A stretch of DNA of 64,000 bases from Phoronis australis. Taxonomy: Eukaryota; Phoronida; Phoronidae. Below are positions 49,501 to 62,500 of the stretch, piece by piece; within the stretch, counting starts at the first letter, position 1; every line of letters starts with the position of its first letter. Below the pieces are notes generated by a model. It did not search any database. It was not told the DNA's origin and saw only the letters and a program-made list of their open reading frames with translations. The translations under genes were made by a program, and so were the position numbers. The stretch is taken from the NCBI GenBank assembly GCA_002633005.1, contig NMRA01000174.1:394030-458029 (forward strand). Reading direction: 5' to 3'.

Positions 49501-50630
49501 CTTCTTCGATGCTTATGTAGACGGTTAACATAAACCAGCAAGTTAGTGTTAAATGGCAAAAAAACACCTCAGTTGGAATGTTTTTGAGGAACCTTTGCGA
49601 AAACTTTAACGTCTAGCATATGATTAAATGAAATTTATTTAACATACCATTGCTGCCACCACAACAGACCAGAAACCACAACAATACTTGAATCTGAAAT
49701 CAGCAGCAAAGTAATTAGAAATAACCGCAAAGACAAGTCTTTACATTTAGCCAAATATCCAACAATGGAAATTAATTCAGTAAAAGTAAATGCGATTGGA
49801 TCACGTGACCATGTCTTTCTGGTAAAATCAAGCAAAAAAGAAAGGTGCAGTTACAGCAAAACAACGGTATCGATAACATGACCAAATTTCTTTTGCTGTA
49901 AATAGAGAAGACGAAATCTCCAAAACGACGTATTATTTTCTAAAATAATATTTCGTTTTTTTTGTGAACCTTTAAAGTCGTAGTTTTCAATAGCACCTTA
50001 TGCAAAACTGCAACATTTTAAATGCATATCAGTGTTTTGGAGAACTGTACATAACTTACAGTATCTCGCCCTTTTCAGTTTTTAGGGTTAATTAGAACCA
50101 CAGTTCTATTTAGTGCTGTACATGAGCTATATCGTGACTTTTCAATGATCCAGTTGCAACCGCAGAAGCTGCTTGTATTACTATAGGTGAACTATCAGAG
50201 GATAAAATGAGAATTAAAAGTAGGATAAAACAAAGAAAAGCGTGAAGAATTTGATCTGGCGTAGACTATGCAAATGGTTAAAAATCGCCTCGTGAATTTG
50301 GAAACACGAGTAAATGAAATAGGACAGGAAGAAGACTCGTGACTCTTAAAATCTCATTAAAAGCGACAAATCATGCCTGCGATCGGACCAGAAGTGTTTC
50401 AAAAGTAATTTGCTCAAACTTGTTTAAACGCTGTCTGCAGCATCAATGTTATCCAATACAATATCCAATACAAAATCAACCCAGAAACTGTCCCTGGCAT
50501 TTACATCACTTAGCAACATTAATTCAATCAACACAAACACCTCATGTAGAAATTTATGGTAGTTTTTAGGACACGAAAATATCACACAGAAGTTAAAGCT
50601 TATTAGCTAAAAAGTTCTTACCGTTCGCAT
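39430..50630 (-). CDS. Type I membrane receptor: C-type lectin + 8 Sushi/CCP + TM + ITIM-like tail, complete
   Basis: Exons (5-prime to 3-prime): 50622-50630, 49648-49693, 48852-49014, 47410-47615, 46665-46847, 45519-45704, 45060-45245, 44682-44861, 44019-44201, 43408-43590, 42376-42558, 41925-42107, 39430-40511; all GT-AG, phases agree, 990 aa. The signal peptide is MRTIQVLLWFLVCCGGSN. The lectin domain (CPSDWVFMSPYCYYV, DMFWIGL, PFVCKK) is encoded by two exons. Eight CCP domains follow, each one 180-186 bp phase 1-1 exon with four Cys and a Trp. The last exon encodes a short stalk, a membrane span at about residues 652-676 (ending GLFFGGMIVLDIITI) and a 310-residue tail with LSYAVV at 210-215 of that segment (Tyr 874). 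The lectin lacks EPN/QPD and WND calcium/sugar motifs. It resembles selectin-like or immune-type recognition receptors in design; no named orthologue was recognised. A paralogue lies divergently at 53.5 kb. Confidence 0.9.
40542..40603. mobile_element. GGCGGCGC-type element fragment, one end
   Basis: GGCGGCGCACCATAGGGGG, then GGGCTATAGCCCC, then TTTTTTCAGTGCTGCG matches one unit of the element at 61497-61634. It sits about 30 bp upstream of the receptor's last-exon acceptor, within the intron. Confidence 0.6.
41793..41818. repeat. Perfect hairpin with CTCTTTCGGAAA arms
   Basis: TTTCCGAAAGAG and its exact reverse complement are separated by about 12 bp. The same 12-mer recurs as a looser hairpin at about 60391-60440 and as a single copy near 51061-51073, all around the two lectin receptor genes. 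Confidence 0.6.
43071..43375. mobile_element. Family A MITE in receptor intron
   Basis: It opens TAAAGCCGGGATAAACCCGCC and closes CGCGGATTTATTGCCACTTTA, an inverted terminal match. Inside each end lie CAAAAAACAACTTGTG and AAAACTTGGTTTC remnants of the shared subterminal repeat. It has no coding capacity. Confidence 0.65.
46081..46525. mobile_element. MITE with about 120 bp inverted terminal repeats
   Basis: The left arm (46081-46200) begins CTGTTCTAAACGCCGTAAC and includes CTTGCAGCTCACTGTAATATA. The right arm (about 46404-46525) is its reverse complement, ending GTTACGGCGTTTGGAACGG. About 200 bp of unique centre has no reading frame. It lies between Sushi exons 1 and 2 of the receptor. Confidence 0.8.
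47921..48794. mobile_element. 874 bp foldback element with 350-420 bp arms
   Basis: The left arm (47921-48343) and right arm (48445-48794) are near-exact reverse complements separated by about 100 bp. The ends are TACTATATAGTAAGAGATTT and AAACCTCTTACTATACTAC. The left arm has an extra segment of about 70 bp near 48050-48130. No transposase frame exists, so it is a non-autonomous foldback or MITE. It lies in the intron splitting the lectin domain. Confidence 0.88.
49225..49430. mobile_element. Degenerate SINE-like repeat
   Basis: AGTGCTTTGATCAAGGGCAC, then AACTACACAACTCCTGCAGCC, then CCCGCGCACTGAGCTACAC follow the order seen at 15838-15985 and in tRNA-headed SINEs read antisense. It lies in the receptor's second intron. 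Confidence 0.4.
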
Positions 50631-52082
50631 AGTAAAGGTAACTTTACAGTTTTAACAGGTACGAAATCTATCGATACCTCGTAGACACTACTATGAATCC
50701 ATATTTTTGACGTGTTATCGACTTGTACGACCACTACACACTCTTGTAGCTGTTATTGACGATATGTGTAAGACACAAGTCATCGTCGATAAAGTATTGA
50801 TCTCGGGGTGTTAGCTCAAATTGCTGTAACGCACGTTTATTGATATTTTCAAAACTATCTATGTTTATTTTTGACACACATTTGATAAGTCAATAAAAAC
50901 ACGCGAGGAATGCAATGAAGACGCACCCAATCATTTCGTCCATAAAACTAAAAGTAACCATTCTTGTATACCCCAAGGACTCTTTTGGGCAAATTCATTT
51001 TTCCGAATTGATTTTGAGTAAAAGTTATCTCCTGAGGACTTCTTATGAAACAAGGGTGAGGCTCTTTCGGAAACTTGCCTTAGTGACCGCAGCGCCCTCA
51101 TCGGTCAAAGGACTTGAAATACCAGCCACCACTCTAAAGGCAATTTGGCGACCAATTCGTTGACAAGATATCAATTTGAATTTTTATCGACCTTTTTAAG
51201 GATATAAAATTTAGAAATCACGATACATTTCCCACATATTTCGTATATGTCCCCTTTAACGTGACTGAATCCTTGTTTTTACCATTTGAGTGCTTACAAC
51301 CACTATTTACCTTGTTTTGACAAGTGACTGCATTTTCAACATCATTCATCCTTCCTTTATAGCACAACCGTGAATTCAATATCCCAAAAACGAGAAAATG
51401 GAAGAAAGGTGACTTTAACTAAAAGTTTCTTAGCTCCGCGGACATGAGGATGACGCATGAGCGTTCCCAACGCCAGTGTGTCATGACCACCACAACGCGT
51501 GTTTCTTGTTCAAACTTGTGCCATATCCGCAATTCTGCGCATCAGACGTCTCGCGCGACAGTGAAACGAATCACTACGTGGTCAAATACCAAGTTGTCAC
51601 AACGCCTCACCATTCTTTTTTATACCATAAACCACAGGAGAACCATCAGCAATAGGGACGATTTTTCACACTAACCACAGCAGAAGATGACTAATGCTGT
51701 GATTGGCTGTCCCAATTCTACGTAGTATGTATCGACCAATTAATGCTCGTAGCTTGACATCAGGTTATTAGTATATTGTCAGGTTAACTCGACACCTCTC
51801 GGCGAGGTAAGATCGACAGTATACGAGATGATGTGGACATAGACCAATTAAGACAGTAAAAAAGACTAATTAAATCGGGTGGCATTCTCCTTTGAGGGAA
51901 ATGTGCTACGTGTATGTCTTGCCATACCAAGGAGACGTGCTTTGCCTTGAGGGAGAAAAATCGACGAAGTAGCGAACAGTTGGCGGATCGTTTTCGGAAA
52001 GTTGAAACTAAAAAAGTGCTTTGATATAAACAGAAATTAAACATCTTTACGAACAAACCCTAAAAATACCTGCTGAGCAGGT

Positions 52083-52152
52083 TGAATTTTGTTTCAGTGG
52101 CAGAGAACCACTTTCAATATTGCAATTTAGTCTGTTTGTCGCTTTCCAGGCC
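52083..52152. repeat. Dispersed repeat shared with 9083-9150
   Basis: Both sites share the order TTTCAGTGG/CTCAGTGA, AGAGAACCACTTT, TTTAGTCTGTTT and CTTTCCAGGC/CGCTCCAGGC in the same orientation, with about 80% identity by eye. The element type is unknown. Confidence 0.6.
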
Positions 52153-53167
52153 TCTTTAAACGATCATAGTTCCGCTCTTATTCAACCCGCACTTTTGCTT
52201 AATCAGTGGGTAGTTTTACTCAATCAAAGCAGTTTGAAAGATACCTGATCCTAGCAAAGTTAACGGCGCCATCATTTACGCGATCACTTGATAAGAATCT
52301 GCAACATTCTTCATAAGTTGACTTGCACCCATTTAGAAAGCTTTCCGACGTTTCGAGATTTGACAATAAGGCGTGATTGGACTACATGAACTGACTAAAT
52401 GTACGCGTGATTAAGGAAAACTACGCGTTGACTAAGCACATTTCAACGCGCAGAAAGGTAAGTTTTTGCGCTCTATACCTATCTATTTTTAAGCGGACTT
52501 GTGAAATATCGATTTCCGCAGTGTTGTTTGAGACGGTCTCGCGACCTGGTGACTTGGACTTGAACTACAACATATTACCCATACTGCTTTGAGTGACCGG
52601 TGGGGCTGTGTTTGCGAATGATTTACGAACCGCCGCAATAAGGTATATTGAGACCAAGTCCATATATAAGGAGGGCACTGAAATTGTGTTAGAGCTGTTT
52701 CCTGACAACACAAAATAGTGGTTGGAGCGGTCACTGGAGTTCATATTTTACTTAAAGTTCATGAAAATTCATCACCATAATTATACATCTGGTTTGACAA
52801 AAATAAAACGTATCAATATAACTTGGCAATTGGTTAAATAAAATGATAAATGATTTCTTTTGAAACTCGAAAAACATGCTGGATCGACCGATAGGCAGAA
52901 TTTAAACACTTGTTGCATTTCATTTGACTCCAAATGTTTAGTCACTTTGTAAGTTCTGCCAATTTTAGTTGGACAACATTAAAGACATGGCTTCATGGTA
53001 TCACAGATGTCGACTATTGAATGATTTTGTTGACTGAATGATTGAATGATTTCGTAACAGGGTTGTGATAATTTTAAAGTTTAGTGTCACAACGATTAAA
53101 TTTATAGTATTATTTGTATTTTTAAAGTATTTATGATATTTTTAGTATTTATGGAGCAGCATCGAAA

Positions 53168-53232
53168 CACACACAAGAACACGCACACACACGCGCACAC
53201 GCACACACACACACGCAAACTCACACACACAA
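53168..53232. repeat. CA-rich microsatellite
   Basis: A run of CA repeats interrupted by CG and AA, upstream of the plus-strand receptor start. Confidence 0.85.
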
Positions 53233-53515
53233 TATTAACAAGCTGGGTTTTTCATATCAGCAACTATTTTATTCGCTAATTAAATTTAGATAATTCACCA
53301 TCCAGCAATCAATAATTGATCTTACATTTCCACCTCAGATAACAATGACTCTATGATTATAGATCAATGAACAGTGCAGTTAGTTGCGTGACGGAATCCC
53401 GAGCAACCAGCCACGAGAACAATACGAATCGATCAAAAATCAATAAACGTTCTTTACCCAGTAGTGTTCACGAATAAACATGGTGGTCTGTGTTGGATAG
53501 CGGTCTCAGGCAAAG

Positions 53516-56500
53516 ATGGTGACCAATTTGGTAAGAAAATCATCAGTTGTTACCAAGTTAATAGTTCAAGAAATTTTAAAGGAGAACCTGGAACTTTGAG
53601 CAAAAGGGATGCGGGAGAGGCGGGTAAACTTAATGTTACAAACGTTAATATTGTGATCTTCTGTTTGTGTTAAATCATTCATAAAGTAATTGTAAAAGAA
53701 AGATGAAATGCCGTTACCTCAACTCTTGATAGAACGCAGACTCGTCGATTTAAACGCGTCTAATTTGCCATAATTTTGTCAAGATGTTAGTAGAAATATG
53801 CGTGCGTGTGTGTGTGGTGGACAAATGTTGAATATTCTTTGTCGAAGAGTGTTTCTGTAATTTTCAGTGCCTTGTGTACGTTGCGACAGTGCTGGTTACT
53901 CAGATCTCACAAGGTTTGTTTATTTTATTCCATAAATTGTAGTATTTGTATTATTCGACGAGAAAACACAAAAAGAATGATAACAATGATAGCAGTACGA
54001 GAATTTAATGCACTTTAGTTATTTTACGTTTTAACAATCTGTTTGATAATTTGCATCCACGTTGGTCAAAATTTGGCAGCGACAAATGATATTTGGAATA
54101 AAATGAAATGTTTGAAAATTAATTATGATAAATGTGCTCTCTGTCAACTAAAATCGCTCAGCAACAGTTATCTAATATAATCATTTTATAACTTTGTGTT
54201 CAATTAAGCTGTTGTGCCCAGTTAAAGCAAGCTCTGCGTTTCGAGCAAGAACGGGGGAAAGGGGGCATTTTTCCCTTCTTTCGAGCTTTGGGTTCAGTAA
54301 TCCAAGCACATACATGTTATACAATTCTTGTGTTAACACGCCCAGTGACCGCTGCCTGTGACAATGGCTGGAAGAAAAATGGCGATTATTGCTTCTATTT
54401 CTCGTCATCGGCCGCCTCTTGGGCAGCGGCAAACAACACATGTGTTACTACGCACGGTGCTCAACTTGCCAGCGTGAAAGATAACACGGAAAGAAACTTC
54501 CTTCAAAGGTAACTAATACGAAAATCACGACTTCTTGTTTTATTTACAATGTCAGTTTTTGGCGTTTAGAGGAATTACATAGACTACGAAAGTTTTTAAT
54601 TTGCATTAAATACAGGGTTCAACGTCAGTCTTAGGCGAAAAACTCAACATATACAGAGAAATGTAGACTGGGTGTTCTTATATTTTAAACTATCAGTCTG
54701 CTAACGTTAACTTCTCAATCGAATGTCTGCGTAAAATTTTAAGCGCAGCTTTTCAAAATCGAAGAGTTCTGTTTTGATGGAGCGTGTGATTCTTCCCACA
54801 GCGACGCACCATCCAATACATACTGGGTAGGTCTAAAGGAAACAGACACCGCGTGGACGGACGGTACAGCTGCGGAAGCACAGTATCAGAGCCCAGGGGC
54901 AGGCAACGGGCGAGCCCTACAGATCACCCAATCGACTAGTGTGGTTAACAAGCAGCCAGCATTATCTTCCAGTAACAATTACATCTGCAAAAAGGCGATG
55001 CGTAAGTTTTGTTTTTTACAGATTTCATGTCCAATAATTAACGGTGATCTCAGCTGGCGACCTCTGGTGGAAACTGCAGTGATAATAAAACAGATGAACT
55101 ATAGCAAATTAACCCTAAAGCACAATGTGGCACCTTTTAAAGTAAATTTCAATGATTTCAGGAGTTGCAACCCCTTAAGACAATACAAGACAATTTAGCC
55201 GTTTGTACCGTAGTCGTGTTTTTACTGTCAGCCGAAATGAATTCCAATTGTCAAAATGAAATCCCTAACTAAATACTTTAATGGTCACGTTCTCGCATTT
55301 CATTTTCAGCATGTAGCGTTGGTGAAGTGGATAATGCGACACCAAGTCAACAAGTGAACAGCTCTGTGGACGTGGATGCCTACGTCACCTATAACTGTAC
55401 TCCTGGCTTCGAGACTTCCGGTGGGCTAGCGGAGATCAACGTGACGTGTCTTTTGGGAGGAGGATGGTCAGCTACGTTCAACTGCACGCGTAAGTAGGAC
55501 AAGTACGCGTTGCCTTAATGATCATTATCACAGTCCTCCATTTGGCATTCACACCAGGCCCAATTAATTGTTGATTTGATGCGAAAATTTCGATTACGTG
55601 GCGAAAGTAGATGAGTTGTAGGGCCACAGATATGACAATCCTTTGGGAGTTTGTAAAATCTCCATTTGAGAGAGCTAATAAAAAGTGTGTGAAATGGGTG
55701 AACACCAACTAAGTGGCAGCTGACTCGAAAAAACAAATGGCCATTAGGTGGCGCAAAAATATATCGAATTCAGCTAGTTGTAGCAACTCGTGGCAGTTTC
55801 CACTGAGAGAAAAGTATTCTGCACGCGTCACCACCAATATAAAACTATTAAAGCCGCTATAAACCATGGCCTGGCGTCAAAAACAACTTTCGTCACAGGC
55901 TCACGTCTACTATCAAACACCGCGAGGTATTTTACCGCTCTGTTCGAACTGAAACTGGCTACGTAGCCTACAATAAAACGCCTAGATTTAGCCTAACGGT
56001 CAAATTGCTAGGCAACTTGACGAGACAGGTCTCAAGTGAGAAATAATGAACTTCGGCAAAGTCAGAAATTATTTATTTTGTCACCGACTTCATAACAGTA
56101 GGGCTAAGTGGTATAAACCAAAAGTTGTTTTCATCAAAAGGTGCGGGTTTATCCTACACCTTCAATTTCGCACCTGAAACCATGATTAGTGCAGCCCTTG
56201 AGACTTGGTGCTCAAACGGCTGATATAAAATCGTCACATCTAGCCTAGCTTCATTAGATTAAAATTAAAAGAGAAACATGTGAAATGTCAAATGCATTTG
56301 AAGAAAACCATCCATTTATATTCAGGTCCAATTTACAAACAGCAACCTCTTGTGCTCTCTTCTTTCAGTTGTGAAGTGCGCGGCGCCATTCAATGTGGCC
56401 CACTCTAAACCAGATTCTAGCGACACGAGATTGGGAGTGAACGTCACCCTCACGTGTAACGACAGATATCGTTACACGAACGACACGTATAACCAGACAG

Positions 56501-59500
56501 TCAGTTGTCAGAATGATGGCACGTGGACGACACCAACGTATTCTGCTTGTAATGGTGAGGCACGCAAATTGTATGCTTTCTCAATATTCTGCAAAGCAAA
56601 GACGGATTGTTTAAATGTTGTGACACGTTATAACGCATACCCATGGAACTAGGTAAATGCCCACGTACAAACAATGCAGAATCGAGAACCTCCGTCCGAC
56701 TTTGTATGTGACAGTTGTATATTTTCCGAAAAAATAGGGCCTACTACAGCTGCAACTGAAGAAATTGATGTTGCAATAGAACTATGCTTGGATTTGAAAA
56801 AAGTTGTGCATCCATCTGGATATGCTTTTTATTATAGCGAGAACGAGTCAAAATATAACTTTACACCATCATGCTTCTTTTCCCAATAGTTTACAAATGT
56901 CCGCCATTACCAACTGTGGCCCATGGTACGCCAGATAGTAACGATACTGCGTTAGCATCGAACGTGACCATAACATGTGATTCGGGTTATTGGTACGCTC
57001 GTCCTGGAGTGACGACCCAGACAACTGCGTGTGACAACAATGGCGACTGGACGCCATTAGCCTATCCAGCGTGCATTGGCAAGTAGTTTTGGATGCAATG
57101 TTCCACATTTCAGAGGTTATTCAAACAACTGGTTTGCAAACTGCTTAAGTTTTGCTGTGTTGTATTGGTAAAATTTTCAGTCAAATTTCGTCCTCTAACA
57201 GTTCTAAAACTGAAAGATTTTGAAATCCAACAACACCTTAAAATTATCTCAAAACCAAAAACCTTGTTAACATTTTGCCGGAGTTTCCGTAAGTGGGAAT
57301 TTTACAAATTGAAAAGTAAACGGTTATCTTAATTAGATTTTGAGGACTTTAATTCGAAAAAAGTTCACGGGCTGTTCATCCATTCTAGGCAACAAAAAGG
57401 AAAGAACCAGTGGTTAAACGTCAAAGAAAAACGTCAAACAATACAAAATCACCGTTACTGAATGTAAAATTCCTACGTGCCATTAAGATAGTTTTCTAGT
57501 ACTATGGTGAACGACGGTTAGCAGCAGTAAAGGTAGACCAAAATCAACATCATTAACTATAGAGTTCGAATGCTGTGTGCGCAAGCAGCAACTATAAGCT
57601 GGGTGCGTGAAAGGGACTGAATATGTTGCGAACGTGTCGAGGACCCACCAGGGTCAGTCCTCAGTAACCATTGAAGGGCCTTAAACCTTGGCTGCGTTCC
57701 GTCGACGCAAGAGACTCGTGAAAACGCAGACAACGCAAGTCTTCGCGAGACATCACCATGCATCCGAACAATGGGCGGCGCAGCACTAAAGTATATGTGG
57801 GGGGTTATAGCCACCCCAGCCCCCTATGGTGCGCCTCCCATGAGAACGTAATCACTCTAGCTTTTCTCACTATTGTCTTGTGTCTACGGAACTGGGACCT
57901 CGTTTGACTTGAGGAAGACTACATTCACTTCTGCCCTCGTGACGCAATCCTAAGTAAAAATAAAAATAACACAAATAATTATTTCCTTTCTATACAGTGC
58001 CTCGCTGCCCAGCTGTCAGTACAATAGTGAAAGGAAGCTCCAACTCCACAGACGATATTCTCGGATCTGTAATCAAATACTCCTGCGATACTGGACATAA
58101 GTTCCCAGACAATACTGAAGAAAAAGTGGTAACGTGCAAACAGAATGGATTTTGGGACATAACTATTCAAAACTGTCAACGTACGTACTTACTATGCAAT
58201 TATTCAGTTCCATATTCAGTTTTAATTAAAATTAAAGAGCGAAAGCATTGTTAAGCACGAACGACATACAGACTACGGTAAATCATGTTTCTTGTCAATT
58301 TCTTTATATTTGGTATGATTACTATTAACAATCCATCCTTTCTGGGTGGTTTCTTCAAATAAATGAACATTGCTTCCCAGATCGAGGACCCAAGTGTTTC
58401 CAGATTTTTATGCTGTTAGGTGTCTTTTGAATTTTGAAATTACTTTGAAATTGACATTTAATGATGACAACAATTCGAAAAAAATTGCTGCAAGTACTAG
58501 AGACGTCCCTATTAAAATCAGTTCATAACTCAAGCAAATTCTTTTCAGCTGTGCAATGTCCACTACCCCCAACGGTATATAATGCTACCAAGAATTCCAC
58601 GCAACGCACGTACCAATCAGTGGTAGAATACACATGCACACTGGGTTACGCATTTCCAGGTGGCGGGAATATCAAGCAGATCACGTGCTCTAGCAATGCA
58701 CAATGGGATCAAACTCTTGCACCGTCTTGTGAAGGTAAGCTAGAAACGTTACAATACACAAGACAGGTGGACTTTCTGCTCTGCAAAACTTGAGTTCGAA
58801 TGTGTTTTGTTCCACACAAAGAGTCAAACAACCAAAGTTTTGAACAAGAAAAATTAATGTTTACTTACATGGAAACGTGTGGAAGATACGAAAACTTCCA
58901 TACAAATCATCGAAACGTAATGTAACTAATTCAATATCATTTTTTCAATTTCAGTAATTGACTGTAATCCAATACAGACTGGGCTATTTATGTCATATAC
59001 TGGTAATGACACAAGCATGGGCGGTGAGATAGTTTACACGTGCGACCCCGGTTACGAATTCCCTTCCCGTGTAAATGCTACCAACATAACGTGCACTGTA
59101 GCAGGAGTGTGGTCACAAACTCTATTCGACTGTGAACGTGAGTACATGAATTGCCAGATAGTCTATAGCTTAGAGTCCAAATGTACCTGCTTGTAACTCC
59201 ATCATGTCTCCACTCCATTTTAGTCACATTTCTTACGGCGCATCAAATGACGAGACCGAACTTACTTCAGCAACGATTTGGCATTTTCCAAGCCTTGTTG
59301 ACTTCTGAATTAGCATTTGTCAGTTTCTGTGTTATTTTCATATCTTTGCTTTTCAGTTCCAAGCTGCTATCCAATAGCCGTCGCGTACACATCGCCCAAT
59401 TCGAACAACCGCGTGGTTGGTAGCGTTGTTACAATGGTTTGTGATACCGGATATGATTGGCCAGCTAATACGACTGCACCAGTTGTCGAATGTCTGCCCT

Positions 59501-62500
59501 CTCAGAGCTGGAACGTAACACCTCCAGCTTGTGAACGTAAGGAAATGTGTTGCTACTGACGTGCAAATATTTTATGAAATAATTTCAACAAAATTTTCAT
59601 ACAATAAACCCTTAAAGGCAAAGCATTATCTGCGTGGAACACAATTTATCTATTTTGCACCATTGCACAATAATTTTCCGTGCCTGCATGGTGGCAAGCT
59701 GGACTGCGTTCCGCCTAAAGACAAGGATGTCGCGAAAACGATCACACAAGTTTTCGCAAGATATTGCCATGTATTATAAGCAAAGTACGTGATCACACTA
59801 GGTTTTCTCGAGAATGTCTTGAGTCAACGGAAGTCAGCCCCGTTAGCGACATGTCTAATTTTTGCATGTCGTCATGACAGTCGCAAACTTATCATGCATT
59901 AATTTGTTATAAAAATGTCTTTATCTTTTTCTTGAACTGAAAGACAACAAAAACAATATGTGTTGTTGTGATTAATTAATAATTCACGTTTTGTGTTGAA
60001 TGTGTTGTTGTTATTTATAACAATTGCTTTTCAGCTATGGATTGTGTGACTCCACCAACAGTAACAGGTGCCACCTATTCGGGAAACACATTCGTGACGT
60101 CAGTATTGACGTATGTATGTTCTGCTGGTTACCATTGGCCAGACGGTGACACGCAGAAACTAACAGAGTGCATGCCATCCCTACAATGGAATAATACTCC
60201 ACCAGCATGCGAAAGTAAGTAAAAAAGACATAACATTCGATTACAGTGTAACAATAAAAAGTTCTCTAACTGTTGACACTACAGAAAGATGGGTGTACCG
60301 GAGATGCCCGACCTGTTTTTAAGGTAACTCAATTTTTCCAAAATTAATCACCTTTCCGAATTAGCACTAGCATACCCAAGGAATTTGGTGAGTTTCCGAA
60401 AGAGCGCCACAATGATCCTTGCCTTGTGCGCTCTTTCGAAAATCTCCTCCAGGCCTTCTCTGAGTTTTTACTAGAAGACAGTTTTTCAATAAAACGTAGC
60501 CTTAAAACTTTATAGGTTTCCTCTAGCTCAATATATTTGTGTGAGGAAATGGACTCGCCTTTCTCATCTGTCCCCTTTTTCACCATTTCGATCGTTCTTC
60601 AATTTTCCTTTTGACGTCATTTCGTCATACCACATGACGTCACTTTCTGGCCCTTTTATTGGCGTTCGTGTCATAGGTCATGGGGTGACATCACCATTCG
60701 GCATTTCAATATTGGCTGTTTTTGTTTCTTGTCGTAACATTCTTTATTTCAGTTTCACTCGCTGTTACAACTGGTACACATGTATGCTTCTGCTTACTTA
60801 ACCTACCCTTCCCCATCAACATTTCATTATTTCCTTTATTTTTATCCTTCATGTTCCGTTGTATTTAGCTTTGTTTATTTTATTCATTTGGTGTAGATTT
60901 TTCTATGCTGACTGTATTTTTGCAATATTTCCATGCGTAATAATAAATGACCGTTTTCGCCAACCCACGTCTCCCTTTTGTCTCTTTTAACGGACCTTTG
61001 GTGACGCATGTTCATTACGAGACACATGCCTAACATAAAAAAGATTTCACAGTAACTTGACAAAGTCTGTCTAAATTAACAAAGAAGCAGTTTTGTAGTG
61101 TAAGCCACTTTGTTTGGGCTTGAACACAATTAAGGAACTTTTCACCTTGAAGCGGCTACAAACCCGAGTTCCGTTTAGTAAACCAACTTTTGATTTAAAC
61201 CACCTACCGTAATAAAAGTGGTCTCAACTTACTCCGTCTTCAGAGGTGAGTGATTTGTAGGTTCGCAAAGAATTGACGATTCCTTATTCTTTGAGGCCAT
61301 AATCAGCGCATAAAATGCCACTCCGTGACAAGAACCTGGTCACAAGTAATAACGAACTATCAGAATTTTCAAAGCCCTGAAATCACCTCTAACTTGACTA
61401 AAGAAAAACTTGAAACCAAATTCATAAGAGCAATTAGTGGTCTAAATCAAAAGTTATTTTGTGATGGGAGGCGGGTTCATAGACACTTTAATTCATGGGC
61501 GGCGCACCATAGGGGGATGGGGGGCTATAGCCCCCCACTTTTTCAGTGCTACGCCGCACATAGTCTATAGGTGGTGCCCTACAGGGGGGCTGAGGGGCTT
61601 TAGTCCTCCCACTTTTTTCAGAGCTGCGCCGCCCATGTAATTAACGGTTCGTCTCATTGAAATTCACCACGAACAGACCAGTATCAAGGGCTATGACCAA
61701 TGTTTTCAGAATTAAAGTGCGACGTACTGCCGCTGGTGCAAATGGCTGCCAAGGACACCATAGACAGAACCTTCGAAACAACAGTGACACTGACATGCTT
61801 TGCGGGATTTGTATTTCCCGACGGTGACACAGCAAAAACTGCCACTTGCAACGCTTCACTGGTCTGGGATACTGCGTTGCCAAACGCATGTATACGAAAA
61901 AATTGTTTTGTACCACAGCCCAACAAGAACGGATTTATGCTGGGTAGGTAGGAAGGGTTACGGGCATACTAACACTTCATGACTATAGTGGTTACTGTTG
62001 ATGAACATATTTATCTGAATGTCTTTTGTGGGTAATTTTGATGACAATCTGAAATAAAACAAAAGATGACAGCGACGAACTACATAAGCTACTGCTTGTC
62101 GGGTCTATACCTAGTGGGAGATGAATCGTCAGTCGCGAATTTGGAAATTAAACACTCTACCAACTCTTCTATCTATATTATAATAGGATTTTATCCAACA
62201 AACTCCATCTGGGCGAGGATGTACAGGTGGAAATCGTTGCTAACTACGCTTTTTAGCCACCCCCGAGTATCCAAACATACCATACACGGTGGGCCTTACA
62301 ACTGGCTTGACTAAAATCAATTTGCTTGACAACTTTCGCTTTTGCTTCCAATATTCTGTGTGTGGTTTAGGTACATTTTCGCGTGTGAGCAATTGCTATG
62401 ATAATTTGTGACTTTCGCAAAACAGGCACCGGGGCGAACAACTATCAGTCAGTATTAGAGTACAAATGTAAAGACGGCTACCTGTTACCCAATGGAAAAG

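Larger units (their letters stand above)
50631..53515. promoter_or_regulatory. Divergent intergenic region between the paired receptor genes
   Basis: 2885 bp separate the two start codons, so both promoters are expected here. No TATA or other element could be assigned confidently. It contains a single CTCTTTCGGAAA string (about 51061), a repeat shared with 9.1 kb (52083-52152) and a CA/CACG microsatellite (53168-53232). No gene was recognised. Confidence 0.45.
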
